A stretch of 64,000 nt of DNA from Sinonovacula constricta (lineage: Eukaryota > Mollusca > Bivalvia > Cardiida > Solecurtidae), in the NCBI GenBank assembly GCA_007844125.1, contig CM017555.1, positions 22,589,669-22,653,668 on the forward strand, read 5' to 3'. The notes under the pieces are model-generated. The model was given only the letters and a program-made list of their open reading frames with translations. It searched no databases and was not told the origin of the DNA. How positions within the stretch are numbered: the stretch's first letter is position 1; the number at the start of each line of letters is the position of its first letter. Positions 42,145 through 54,515 of this stretch are shown here, piece by piece. The position numbers and the translations under genes are program-made.

Positions 42145-42340
42145 TATCCTATGGCCAGTGTCAAAAATGTGACGGGTGCCCCTGACGTTGTGGTAGAACC
42201 GCCGACTTGTAACTCTTCTGTCCACTTAGACTCACTCCAAGTGGGGTCGAGTCCCCCGTTCTGAGCCAAGAAGAACGTCTTCCAACTGATCTGTATGTAT
42301 GATCCAAGTAAATGGCTGGACATTGCTATAATGATCATAA
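42145..42340 (+). mobile_element. tRNA-derived SINE in copy B
   Basis: A-box-like TGGTAGAACCGCCGA (42,190-42,204) is followed after about 40 bases by a B-box GGGGTCGAGTCCCCC (42,242-42,256). It interrupts the A-B alignment (A is continuous near 36,540-36,560), so it is private to B relative to A. The right end lies within 25 bases of the left limit of B-C homology (42,364), so C cannot be tested for it and the SINE may mark that breakpoint. Confidence 0.65.
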
Positions 42341-42979
42341 TTGGTGTCTGCGATGTAATTCGAAAAACACAACTACAGATTAACTACTTTTCTTAAGCAG
42401 TAAAAAGCACACCGATATTACTTGTTTAGGCTTTTATCCAGCGATGAATTTTAAACAATTAGGAACTAAGCTCTAAATGTGCAGTTCTTAACTTTAAGAA
42501 AACAATTTCAAATATTTGAGACTTATTGGCATTTGAGCATAAAGGGCAATTTTCAAATCCTTAAACTCAAATATAATCAAATAACAGTACTGTAAGGAAG
42601 GTGTAAAATTTGTCTAGACTCCAGTTTCTTATGAGACATAATGTTAAGTCTGTTTTTAATCTCAATTCTTAAAAAAATAAATAAAAAGCCAATAGTAACA
42701 GATCAGACACTTAAACTTTAAAAAAGAAAAAAGATAATATTACACGCAAAGTGTCAATTAAAGATAGATCAGTACATGTAAGAGTAGGGCTAAATATTGC
42801 CAAATTAAGTTAAACTCTTTAAAGCAATAAGCTTAATATAAGTTAAAAATAAGATATTTCCAATAAAGAATGTATTATTATTATCATTATTATTATCATC
42901 ATCATCATCATTAATTTTAAGTTCCTCTGTGAAGAATTTAATTTAGCACAACGCTCTATCACAACAAAGTACACGATTT

Positions 42980-43210
42980 AAATTATGTTAAGGAAAAAGT
43001 TCGATGAAACATCGGATTAAATGACAACATTCACAATCAATGAAATACGATACAGAACAATCTGCTGTTTGTATCTATTAAACGTCTGTACTTAGAACTC
43101 ATTACTGTATATTGTCAACACACGAAACACGCGATCAGCTTCCGGTGGCGAGTTTCTCGATTGTTAATGAAAACAACCTAGTATCTTAGATAGAACGTAC
43201 GGAACTAATA
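42980..43210. other. Conserved non-coding block, copy B
   Basis: Counterpart of 37,211-37,440 and 56,275-56,506, with the CGATG-AAA-CATCG hairpin and GGATTA at 43,000-43,020. B and C are nearly identical here. The notable point is how little A, otherwise divergent, departs from them. Confidence 0.55.
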
Positions 43211-44477
43211 ACTTTGTTGATTTTTAAAGGAGAAAAAACTCTGGGAAAAAGAACTCTCTTTAAATCATGTTTTCTAAACGCCATAACGAGAAATATGTAT
43301 ATAATTTATCCTGTTTGTTTCAAGCTAAATAATAGCTAATGTAATAGAAACGCCGATACATTTTTCCCTTTTTCTTTAAAAAGGAAGCAAAACTGTGTTA
43401 AATGATAAATTAAACTATTTCTGATCACTTAATTATGTAAGATTATGCTGTCGTTCCTAAAATTGCATTGTCTTTAGGTACGGAGAATTAAAAGAGTCGC
43501 GACGCATTTAAACTAGTGTAGCTGTCATTACTTCTATGGTGTTCGGTCGGTTACAACTTTGCCAACTATCCGTAATTTTTGCTTGTAGCAAAGTTAACAA
43601 AGTGAGACTTTTTGTGTTTTGGCAAAGCGATAATGCTTGCGATGTAAAAGTAAAATGTTATAATATTTAAGTATTGTATTTATAGATATGGTCTGCTTTT
43701 ATTGTTGAAATTTTATTATTATTTTAACCTGATTTCGACAAATTTAGACTAGATGGGAAAAGGTATAATATTTAAATTTATATAAATGGACAAGTTACCG
43801 TTGTTAAGATTTACTGTGAACATACACAAAAATGCTATAAAATCTTACCATGATTTATTTTCTTTAAGTAGCCGGCTAACCAAGAGACTGTGTGTATAAT
43901 GATTTATTACGTCTAGTCAATAGATCGGCTAATTAGACAATCATGGTCTTTAACTTGCTGGTATTCCAGGCGTTATTAAAACCAATTTATTTATGTTGTG
44001 TTGTTATTGCAATTATTGTAATGCACTTCTTACGCTAAGCATGCTCTTGATACTCATTGACACCGAAGAAATAGATATTAAAATTAAAGATGGTCAGTTT
44101 TTTATTTAAATAATGTTTTTTGCAGAGATTAGAGAAGTGCTTGTTGATAACAGCCACTAAATGCTTTTGTAGAGGTTAGACTAATAGACAAAATAAGCGG
44201 ACAAAGATGTAACAACCGTTTCATTTAAGGCTAAAAAGACAAAACATAAGTTCAGAAAAATTTTTAAAATGACTTAAATTACACTTTCACACTTTTATGG
44301 CATAAAAGTAAAAATAATTTGCAATGAAGATCAACCCATCCTTATAGTAAGCTAATGTTTGTCTTTAAGATAAATGAAAACATATAAAACGTAATCTACT
44401 TTTCTTCTTTTCGTTTAGAAATAATTGTAATACTGGTAAAATGATGAATATATTAATAACAACAATAATATCAGTAA

Positions 44478-44575
44478 ATTAATAATAATAATAATAATAA
44501 TAATGATAATAAAAATAATAAACATAACAATAATAATTATAATAAAGATAATAAACATCATAATCATCACTATCA
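44478..44575. repeat. (ATA)n-type triplet repeat, copy B
   Basis: AATAAT/ATAATA units with interruptions, then AATCATCACTATCATT, directly upstream of the SINE head. The same structure lies at 57,730-57,920 in C, where it is longer. Confidence 0.8.
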
Positions 44576-44579
44576 TTAG

Positions 44580-44760
44580 CGATATAGACATAGTGCTGAG
44601 TGCACTTGGTGTCCGGGGCCAAATAGTTAGAGCTGCCGACCTGTTGCTATCACTGCGTGGCCTCGAACTTGGTCAAGGCATGAAGTTAAATGTGGGATGA
44701 TTTCCCATTCACGTGAACACACCGATTTCACGACTAAGATTTTACAAGACGCGCGGTTTT
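44580..44760 (+). mobile_element. tRNA-derived SINE, copy B orthologue
   Basis: Head with GCACTTGGTGTCCGGGGCC, A-box-like TAGTTAGAGCTGC (44,624-44,636) and B-box-like GCCTCGAACTTGG (44,660-44,672), then a body GAACACACCGATTTCACGAC. Orthologous to 38,865-39,065 and 57,915-58,095. The short open frame across it is not a gene. Confidence 0.65.
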
Positions 44761-45796
44761 CTTAGTTCTTATGGAAAAGTTAACTGAAATTTAGCTTAGA
44801 TAGAAAAAACTGTAATAACGAGTAGGGTGTTACGCCCATCTGTCCACATGGATGAAATGCACCTATAAACAGTATTTCGCGGGATCAAATTGGTTACAAA
44901 AATTTTATGGCGCTTAGAGAAAAAAAGGCTCAAACATTAAATGGCAAAATCATGGATGCATTGACCCTGGGCTTTCTAGCGATTTTAGCTCAAATATTGT
45001 TTGAAGGCGCAAGTATTCTATGTGTGAGTTCTGTCATTGTATGAAACGCATGTGTATTACACCTAATTTGCATCAATAAGTAAATAGATTGTGTATAATA
45101 TTCATTAAAAACAAATGACATTAAATTCTATTGTAAATTCTCAATTATTTATTGCGTGTTTTAAATAAGACAGATACCCTGTAGTACACAAATGCCAACT
45201 TCATGGTGGGTCTTGTGTAAACGTCACTGTCATCGTATCTTCATCAAAGATAGCACGACAATAACGAGGAGATATGAACTTGCCTTTCATTGTGAAATAA
45301 GACGTCTTTTCACACGACCCTAGTCATTCAGACACAAATAAAATGTGAAAGCTGTTTATTTAAAATGAAATCTCCTTTTATACTAAATTAAATCATTATC
45401 TTTACTATACAGTTTACACAAATATCACAACAAAGTAGCGCAGTGGACGAACGAAGACACGTTTCTATATTTTCTTTTGAACCATTGCTTATTTAAATCT
45501 ATATCTTGAACATACTGACCTGCTGACAGTATTCACCAGCAATTCGTTACGCCACAAAATCTCCGGCAAATAATATAAAACTATCCAACATGAGAAGTAT
45601 GACATAAACACTGACCAAAACAGTAGTGTTTAACCTCTCATTCTGCTGAACTTTAATTCAAAACATCTGATAAGCGCATGTTGAAATCCTGTCAGATCAA
45701 AAGATATAATCATAGGTTATGTTAAATTTTGTTTGTTAGTATTGTTTCAGTCGCAATGTATAATACAACTATATAATATAAACACGAACAAAGATT

Positions 45797-45855
45797 CATT
45801 GGCACAGTCAGTAGATTGCTGGACTGCCATCTTAGTGGTTTCGATTTTAAGTCGA
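45797..45855 (+). mobile_element. tRNA-like SINE head shared by copies B and C
   Basis: TTGGCACAGTCAGTAGATTGC resembles the 5' half of a tRNA (A box, D loop) and GTGGTTTCGATTTT resembles the B box (GGTTCGATTCC with an extra T). It occurs at 59,139-59,197 in C. The decayed B box makes it an old SINE head rather than a live tRNA gene. The acceptor stem cannot be formed, so no tRNA is called. Confidence 0.45.
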
Positions 45856-47157
45856 CAAAAAGCTTATTTTATTGTTGGTTTTATTTTTATTGTCTTCCAT
45901 TTTTATATTTCCTTCTCATAATTTTATCGATGAACTATTATAGTTTTGCTTTTGAATCACAGACCATTTAAAACGGTTTTTGATGTTGATATGACAAGAC
46001 AACGTGCCTGGCAGCGGTATTATGGTTTTAAGTTTTTATTATTGAAGTCCTCGATTCTTTGACACGTCGGGCATATTTAACAATTCCTTGTAACGTGCCT
46101 ACCAAAACCTGAGTTAACATAAGAATAAAATACCTACCATAATGTTAGACTTTGAAAAGACAAACCAAGTTAATTAGGTCTTCCTGGATTTCCTTCAGGA
46201 ATTTACACAAGGTAAATCTCCACTGAATTTCCATTGACAGTAACCTCTGCCAGCAAAACGAAAAATCGTCAATGTGCTAGATGAACGAGCAGTGAACGAG
46301 ATTTTATTAATTAATATACATGTAGTTTCTTAAATATAACATGATAGAATTATAACTTTAAGTTTAAGTAATGGTTACATTTTAGAAATTGTTTCGATTT
46401 TACAATATTTAAATCGTATGGACATTTTTACATTAACACAGATACTGACACAAGCATGTTCTTCATCTTGGTCACGTGCTTTTCAATAGGAATAAATGTA
46501 TTTTAAAAACAAAAACAAAGCAAACAATACGGCATTTGAAACTTATTATAAATGCTATTTCTTATAATAGCTGTTGTCATTTTTATTCTTATCGCCGGAT
46601 CAATATGTGTGCATCCTTATGCGATAAAGATGACGTTTTAACCATGAATGTGTGTACGTTTACTTGAGGTTAAGATGTCCTAAGTGAAAAAGCAAGGAAA
46701 CTACATATGTGCGGTTTGAAGTAGCTCCCTACATGTAAGCATCTCGATTCGCTGCCTGTGGCGTTAAATGACAGTTGATGAATTAATGATGGACATTCTA
46801 AATATGTTTGAAATATCAAAAATTAACTACATAGCAAACCGCTGATTCCTCTGCAACTTTGCTACAAGGTTGCTCATATCGACGACGGCGTTCGTGATTC
46901 AGTCTGGCACGTTTGCTTGCGTTTCCACAAACGCTCGGATAGTGTCCAATGCATTGTAAACATTAGCAAATCAATTAAGAAAAAAATGCTAAAAACAGCA
47001 TAACATTTGTTGCAAATTTTCTCAGAACACACTCCGATTACAATAATTAAAGTCATCTAATTAAATCGCGGAATTATTACAGTCTAATTGTGAAATTGAC
47101 ATCGACACAGTTCCACATATTAAATCAGTAAATCAGGCGGCCTGCAGCGTTTTTTTA

Positions 47158-47175
47158 CCCCCCCCCCCCCCCCCC
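47158..47175. repeat. Poly-C tract of 18 bases
   Basis: Eighteen consecutive C on the plus strand, following CTGCAGCG-T(7)-A. In copy C the tract is absent, but a G-rich run (60,467-60,491) has grown on the other side of the same CTGCAGCG. Confidence 0.9.
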
Positions 47176-48830
47176 ACCACAATAGTTGTACAGGGTGCGA
47201 TCTTGAGTCACAAAGGTGAAAACCTCGGCGTAAAAGGTGTGAGATATAGAAGAAATTGTTCGAGCGGCCTGTGAAATAAGAGGTAAGCAACACTTTTGAG
47301 ATCTTTATTTCGACGTAGATATTTTAATATAGAAAAAGAAGGAACTACGTCGGGACCTAGAAAATACATCCACGTAACCGGAGTTTCGACGAATCCAATT
47401 TCTAGGTAATGAGGTTAGACTGTACTGAAAAATAGAGAGCATTACAACCTGTCCCACCCTCTAGTATTTAAGTTTGGGGTGACACTGTTTGTATGCAGGT
47501 CTTAAATTAACGTCTGTGAGTTAACGAATAACTCGCAGACGAGTACATTCTAAAAAAAATATATGAAGATTATTATTATTAAAAGTTCTCCATCATCTTG
47601 TAAGACTTGCCATATTTTTTAAAGTGACAAATTCATATGAACCAAACAAAAAAAGTTATTGGCAGTAAAAAGTTCTTAACAATGTTCTTATGACTTAAAT
47701 TTTAGATGTATTTGTGAAAACAAGATTTACACTCGTTTTCCTTAATCGTTTCATATGTGGTAATGTCATAATTCTAGATCACAAAAAAATGTTTATAAAT
47801 GAAACTGTACATTTTGTGAGTCAATGAATCGATTACCAACACTTATGATTACTTCGTTAGTGTGAACTTGGTTGCAAACTTTCAAAAGTAGATACACACT
47901 ATACACACAATCATTTTAAACAGTTACAGTTCGATGCTTGTTACAAACATTGCCAAATCTCCGTCACGCAACATTTTCCGGTACAAACCTACCACATAAG
48001 TGCAAACACCATAAAGATACAGAAAACATCAAAATAGTAAATTGTTAGCGAATTAATATGTAAATGTTAGCCACTGTTGTTGATATGCACTGTTATTTTT
48101 TCATCACACAAACGGCCTTGAAGCACAGCCTTTAAAGCGTCGGCCTTTGTATTATAGGTTCCGTATTAAATACTTAAATAAACAAGTATCAGATTCATTC
48201 TGTCGTATTGGAATTGCTTTACTCGGTGTACCGATAATGTTACTCAACTCAACAACGCAATTATACATTATACTTAAATCATACATAATCCCATGAGAAA
48301 AAAATGTTTCATATGATATACGAATAAATAGCTACTGAAAATTAGAGACGGCAGCATGAAGGTATTTCAAATTTGTATTTTATATTTGTAACAAACCTGT
48401 AAAGAAAAAATACTTTAATTTTATAATTCTTATCATACTTAAACACAATTATTGTTATAAGTTAAAAGCGACCTTGTAGACTTGATTCTTTAATATTTGT
48501 TATTACACTAGTAAAATATGATCTATCTTATCTTGAAATAACACAACTATGTATTCATGATTGTTTATGATTCTATATTTACAATAAAAATGTTTAGTTG
48601 AGAGGTGGTAGTTTTGAATTAATTCAAAGACCGAAAGACAAAGAGAACAAAATCAGAACAATCAAAATAAAGCACAGGCAAGAGTATTGTGTACCAGTCG
48701 TAACATTATACAAGACCATGTTTTAAGGTGAACCCGTTTCGGACTGATCAGACGTTAGTCTTACGAAAAATAAGAAAAACGTATTGAGCTTGCGCTTTTG
48801 TGCCATTTACGTTAGTCATTAGTACTAATA

Positions 48831-51800
48831 ATAATAATAAATAAATAATAAAAGTTTATTTTATATAGCGTAAGTTCCTTACAATAAGCTCCAAACGCTT
48901 TATACAATAAAAGTAGTTACTGATTACATAAAACGTTATTTAATTAAAATTGACATATAGGATTAAAAGCAACATTATGACTAGGAACGTTTAATATATA
49001 GTTCACGTAGAATGATAAGCACCAGTTATAATATGCAGTTCTTTATCACTTGGCATATGCCTCTATGAATAAATGAGTCTTTAAATTTTTCTTAAAAAGT
49101 ACAATGCTGGTAGCAGATCTAATTGCACATGGTAAAGAGTTCCACAGTCGTGGGCCTGCCACACTGAAAGCTCGTGATTGCACCAAGCTGGATGAGGTAA
49201 AGGGTATGTTGACTAGATGTTGATCAACAGAGCGTAGGTTGCGAGCTGGTACATGTGGGGTGATGAGGTCTTGTAGATAAGCTGGTCCATCACCATGGAG
49301 AGCTTTGTAAACGAGGAGAAGTATTTTAAACTCGACTCGCTTCTCAACAGGTAGCCAATGTAGTGCGCGTAACAGTGGTGTAGTGTGACAGTGCCGTGGG
49401 CTACCTGTGAGGATCCTTGCAGCAGCATTTTGCACGCGTTGTAGACGACTGGTGAGTGTTGCTGGAAGGCCACAGAGCAAAGAGTTACAAAAATCCAGCT
49501 TAGTTGTCACAAATGCATGGATGACCAGTTCTAAGGAATCTTGGCTCAAATACCTTTTCAGCTTACCGATGTTACGAAGCTGAATGTAGGCCCCTTTACA
49601 GATGTTGTTGATGTGGGCTTCCATGTTGTTCCATGTTTGTCAACCAAACCACCTAGACAAGATGCTGTGGGGGATGGTGCAATGTGAAGACCTCCGACGG
49701 CGAGGAACTGAGGTGCTATTTTGGCTGCCATGTGCTTGGATGATATCACCATGAATTTAGTCTTTTCATCATTCATCTTCAGTTGATGCTTGCACATCCA
49801 GGCCTGTATCAGTCCAACACAATCCTCAATTTGTGTAGTAGCCATAGCAAGGTGACTTGGTTTTCGAACAGATAGAGCTCAGAATCGTCAGCGTAAAACT
49901 GATAGAGTGGCAACTGTTGACGTAAAAGGCGACCCAGTGATGATGTATAGATGTTAAAGAGGATCGGCCCGAGGATTAACCTTGTGGGACACCACAGCTC
50001 AGTTCCTTGGAGTCAGAGCGGGTGCCTTTTATGTTGATCTTTTGCTGGCGATGATGGAGATAGCTCTCGAACCACTGAAGAACAGTACCTCTAACTCCTA
50101 GTTCATGTAGAATAGACAGCAGACACTTGTAATTCACCGTGTCGAACGCTGCCGACAGATCAAGCATGACGAGGAGTACAACTTTCTTTTCCCCAAGGGC
50201 TATCACTACATCGTTGTACAATCTGAGTAGTTGTGCTGCGACTTCCTTCTCCAATATCTTAGACAGGAAGCCAAGATTTGAGACCGGCCTGTAGTTTTTG
50301 CAGAGCTCTGGGTCGAGTTTGGGCTTCTTGAGGAGTGGTGTGACCAAGGCTTGCTTGTAGCTGGACGGAAATACCCCTGTCTTGATTGAAGTGTTCATTA
50401 TGGATGTGACGAGAGGACTGAGCTGTGGGAGGGCCAGCTTTACCAGTGAAGTAGGCATTGGGTCCAAATCACAATGCTTACTGGCGCAGGACTTGATGAG
50501 CTTGATCACTTCATTTTCTGTGACAGGCTGAAAATCAGCAAGTATGGACTCAACAACAGGAGGTGGAATGTGAATAGTGACATTATCAGATGGAATAGAG
50601 TCTCTTATCCTGAGTATTTTCTCAATAAAGAACTCACTAAACATATCAGCAATGTCAGAGTCTGTTCCTGATGGCAGTGGAGACACTGAGTTTCTACCGA
50701 GGATGTCATTTGTGACGCGAAAGAGCTGCTTGGTGTCAGCTTTGTGCTCTTCTTGGAGACCTTTGAAGTGGTTTGTTTTAGCCTCATAGATAAGGTCATT
50801 GACCCTCTGTCTGAGCTCTATGAATACCTCTCTATGCACTGTGAGTCCGGACTTCCTCCATGCTCGTTCTGCCTGACGCCGCTTTTGCTTGGCATGCCTG
50901 ATGGAGTCATCATACCATTTTGCTTCAGGCCTGACTGTGATGGTGCGTGTTTTCAGTGGGGCAAGGTCATCGAGTACACTTTGAAGCTCGGTGTGATACA
51001 AGTCAGTCAGGGCATCTAGTGACAAGGTAGTAATGTCAACTGATGAGAGAGAAGACTCTCATAATGCCCCCATGAGTGCTTGTGACGTAATGGATTTCAG
51101 CTTCCTGTTAGTGACTTCCTGTTTTGGGAGACAAGGCTTTTGAAGAGACAGATGACTAAAAACTGGGTAGTGGTCAGGAAAACCATGATCAGCTGATGCT
51201 GTTGTTGTCACCAGTTTGTCATCTGACTTTGTGAGCACTAGGTCTAATATGTTTCCATTTCTATGAGTAGCATCACACACATGTTGCTTCAAGTCCAGAG
51301 AATGACACAAGGCCATAAACTCCTTGCCATTGGCTTCACTGATGTGAAAGTTGAAATCACCAACTATCAGTGGACTGCCTGGAGAAGTGATCACATGTGA
51401 TATGTAATCTGCAAATTCCTCATATAAAATCTTGTGAGAAGCTGCACCTGGAGGTCTATATACCACACACAACCTCACCAACACAGAAGACTTTATAGTT
51501 CACTCAAGTACTTCAAAGGAGTTGTAGGTTGTAGTGATGTTGACCTTTCTGACCTTGAGAGTGTCACGGTGAACTACAGCTGTACCACCTCCCCGGGTCT
51601 TCCTTGGGTTGTGCACTATACTGTAACCCTGAGGCAGAAGAGCGCTGATGGTGGGGCTGTCAGTACTTGTGCCAGTGAGCCAGGTCTCTGTTAGTGCTAA
51701 CAGATCCACATTTTGGTCGATAATGAAGTCATTGATGGTCTCAGCCTTGTAACACACTGACCAGGGGTTTAGTAAGCACATGTGTAGACTGCTTTCACTG

Positions 51801-53013
51801 GAGGTGTTATGGTGAGTTGGTCTATGCTGCTGGCTGACACATAATACAGGAACAAGGTTGCTCACACAGGCCGATGTGATGCTGATGGGTTGTTGTGATG
51901 ACCTGTGGTGGATGACTACTGGTATGGCAGCAGGTACAGATACCAGGTTGTCTGTGTTACAACCTGTAGCGCTGTGGTCACCTGTGTCCTGTTCAGAAGA
52001 GCAGTGTGAGGACCTATCACATGTCACCAGGACTGGGATCCTCCTTCTGAGATGCTTACCACCTCTGGTTCCTCTCTGTACAGCATGCTGTCTGTTAATG
52101 CCCAGCTGCTTCACTCTCTGCCATGTGTCAGGTGGTAGTAAAGGCAAGCTATTGTTAGCCTTAAGCAAGGTTTCCACAGCCAGCAGAGAGTGTCTTGGTA
52201 TTGGAGCAGGCATGTTTACACACACACAAGATTAACACTGTGATGTAAACACCCAAGACTAGCACTGTGATGTAATAGCACCATAACACACACACTGACC
52301 AGTTGGCACAGCTCCACTGCCCCAGATATAGGCTGAGCTGACAGGCTTTGGTTGAGTGAGTCCTGCTGGTAATGGCTTCCACTGCTAGCTCAATAGAGAA
52401 ATACTGCCACATAACACGCTCACAAAATACTGCCTTTCCTGATGATATCCAGCACAATAAATACAATCCAACACTTCACTGATACTTTATATATGTGTAG
52501 CATAAAAAGCACAAGGTAACTCTGTGATATGCCTTAGAAATCTTCATTAAGGACAGAGAGCCTTCACAGACCTGCTGCCCCTAGGCGCTTACATACAACT
52601 AATTTTAAGTTTAAAAAGTCAAGCAGTTTAAAAAGTCAAGCTTTAAAATTACGAATAGATAAAATAATCGCTTTGCAAATACATTGTATAAAAGAAATAA
52701 AAGTTTATCAAAGTCAAACTGGAAGCCAACACTGGATTCATGCGCTGACCCGTTTATGTTTGAGATAGTCCAAACAGCATGCGCTGATACTTTCTTGTTT
52801 ATATGGTCAGAAAAAAATTGAAGTCGAACTAAAATTGTTAACTGCCGAGAACTACTTAACTACTTATTTTAAAATTAAACCACAATCTTGCACACACATT
52901 CACACACACACCTATGTCAATTCCTAACTAAAACAGAGCAATATATAACATACAAGGAGATATAATTTGTGAGAGCATATACATGTGCTGCCAACACTTG
53001 GCGCCTACGCTGA
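48831..53013 (-). mobile_element. CR1/L2-group non-LTR retrotransposon with target-site duplication
   Basis: A 4.18-kb insertion in copy B, oriented on the minus strand. The 8-base target TACTAATA is at 48,823-48,830 and again at 53,014-53,021, and occurs once in the empty site of copy C (62,470-62,477). The 3' end is a TTATTATTATT/TTTA microsatellite-like tail (48,831-48,860 on the plus strand) rather than poly-A, as in the CR1/L2 group. The 5' part (53,013 to about 52,214, some 800 bases) has no ORF1; either this family has one ORF or it was lost. The coding part is described separately. Confidence 0.85.
49046..52213 (-). pseudogene. LINE polyprotein: APE endonuclease plus reverse transcriptase, broken
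   Basis: The ATG is at 52,213. After an N-terminal part of about 150 residues comes an endonuclease with NPWSVCYKAETINDFI, LALTETWL, GGTAVV, VVYRPPGA, IVGDFNFH and DHYPVFS. The RT follows with KNYRPVSNLGFLSKILEK, MLDLSAAFDTVN, SCGVPQG and the catalytic YADD (plus-strand 49,884-49,895). The C-terminal thumb/connection part has LDFCNSLL, LQRVQNAAARIL and LHWLPV and ends at 49,046. Breaks: in-frame TGA at 51,500-51,502 and 51,059-51,061, a one-base loss just after GVPQG (about 49,975), another frame change near 49,855 and one near 49,640. The catalytic YADD is intact, but the copy cannot make a full protein. Clade by motif style (CR1/L2), not by tree. Confidence 0.85.
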
Positions 53014-53791
53014 TACTAATACTCACTAGTACTTTTACTCATTAGTACTTCGCTCGTTAGTATTATTTTTGGACGCGTTTGTGGTTTTATCCCTTATGGT
53101 AATTTTTATTTATTTGCAAAATTATCATTACTTGACACACGACTAACAGGGAAACACAATGTACTTTAATCATCCGCCGAATTAAACGACAGTAATGTGT
53201 CACTAGCGGGATAATTCGAAATACAACTCGTAATGTCGCGATAAATGGCATTTTACAACAAGTGCTTTATGTAAGCGGCCCAAATCTTGTGAAGCCTCAT
53301 TTGGTTCAACAAGTGATGTGCCCCAGAAGTGCTTTATGTCACATTACAAATACTCAATGTTTGAAAGAGTGTTCTTTGACATTAAAAGTTTCACAACGAG
53401 AATTGTAAAGGATCCAAAGGATTGAGGGTTGCCATAGAAGTTCAAAGATTTTGTTAGTTTCCAATCAGTCATTCAAATGGAAAATGTGTAACTAAAATTA
53501 ATAAACCTTAAAATGATAATAGGAAACGAACTGAAATGTGTCGTATAAACATCATATTTAACTTATCGCCACACGGCGTCAAACATAAAAACGACGTCAA
53601 TATCAAACAGTACCGTATTATTCTAAAACATCTGTGACTTCTAATATATGCAAGGGCTCGTCTTTTGCATTTCTGGCTTAAACGCCGCATGTGACTCAAA
53701 CATTTAAATTCTATTGAGGGTCATGTGTCAAACCTTGGCGCTTTTGTCATTTCCAGCCTGTTTTCCAGTTTAACAACAAAGCCCTATTTTC

Positions 53792-53799
53792 TGACGTCA
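53792..53799. promoter_or_regulatory. Palindromic TGACGTCA, conserved between B and C
   Basis: The site and its flanks (CCCTATTTTC before, CACT or CACA after) are present in C at 63,256-63,263. Conservation is expected from the low B-C divergence, so it adds little weight. Confidence 0.25.
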
Positions 53800-54515
53800 C
53801 ACTAACATCTCTGACATCGCCGTAAATGGTGTACCATCGTTTTTAACAGTTTCTAACATGTGTTGCGTGTTTTTTAAATTAATGTACACCTCCCATATTG
53901 TTATTATTTCACATTGGGAAGATTGCATGATTTTTTCTAACCTTGTAAGGTATTCATCAGCTTTAGCCAAAATTGTATATTTAAATTTCTTGAAGACAAA
54001 TCAATACTTTTTCAAAATGACATAAGGATATCAATGTATACAGTTTCTAGCATAGAGAATTGATTGACATATTTCTTTTGGTGCATTGGGTAAAATTAAC
54101 AACTCTTAAAATGCTATTTGTGTAAGAAAATGGAAACATTGCTTATACAAATAAACATCTAAACGTTCTTTTAATTCTTTATACTACATCCACAAATGCA
54201 AATCCACAAATATGTGTTTATTTATGTGATGAAGGTTTTCATCAGACCTGCAGTGCACCGATTGTTCTGCAGAGAAATATATCTGGGAACTTCAAGAATA
54301 AGTGGTAGAATGCTGCCATGACCATAATTTATCAGTGCAATGTAACGATGATATACGTTTTTAACAAAACCCCAATAACATGCACATAGAGCAAGTAAAT
54401 AAATGTTCTAACGGTTAGTAATATTTACATTTGCTAATTCCTGGACGCATGCACACTAAACGATAAAATATTTGGTTACTGCCTTCTACTGTGGTTTACC
54501 GTGTTGTTGTCTGCT

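Larger units (their letters stand above)
40740..54515 (+). repeat. Tandem segmental duplication, copy B
   Basis: Aligns with A over its left half (to about 47,690) and with C from 42,364 to 54,515 (C: 55,553 to the window end). The B-C match runs over nearly every line with only scattered substitutions and small indels, apart from the LINE at 48,831-53,013, a stretch of about 100 bases near 47,215-47,325 absent from C, and the 390-base segment private to C. Apart from the LINE, no coding sequence was found in 9.6 kb. Confidence 0.85.

Noticed and set aside
45797..45855. A tRNA gene
   Set aside because: A and B boxes are recognisable but the B box is degraded and no acceptor stem can be paired; better explained as a SINE head, also present in copy C.
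50474..51694. Plus-strand open frames within the LINE
   Set aside because: Antisense shadows of the minus-strand endonuclease and reverse transcriptase.
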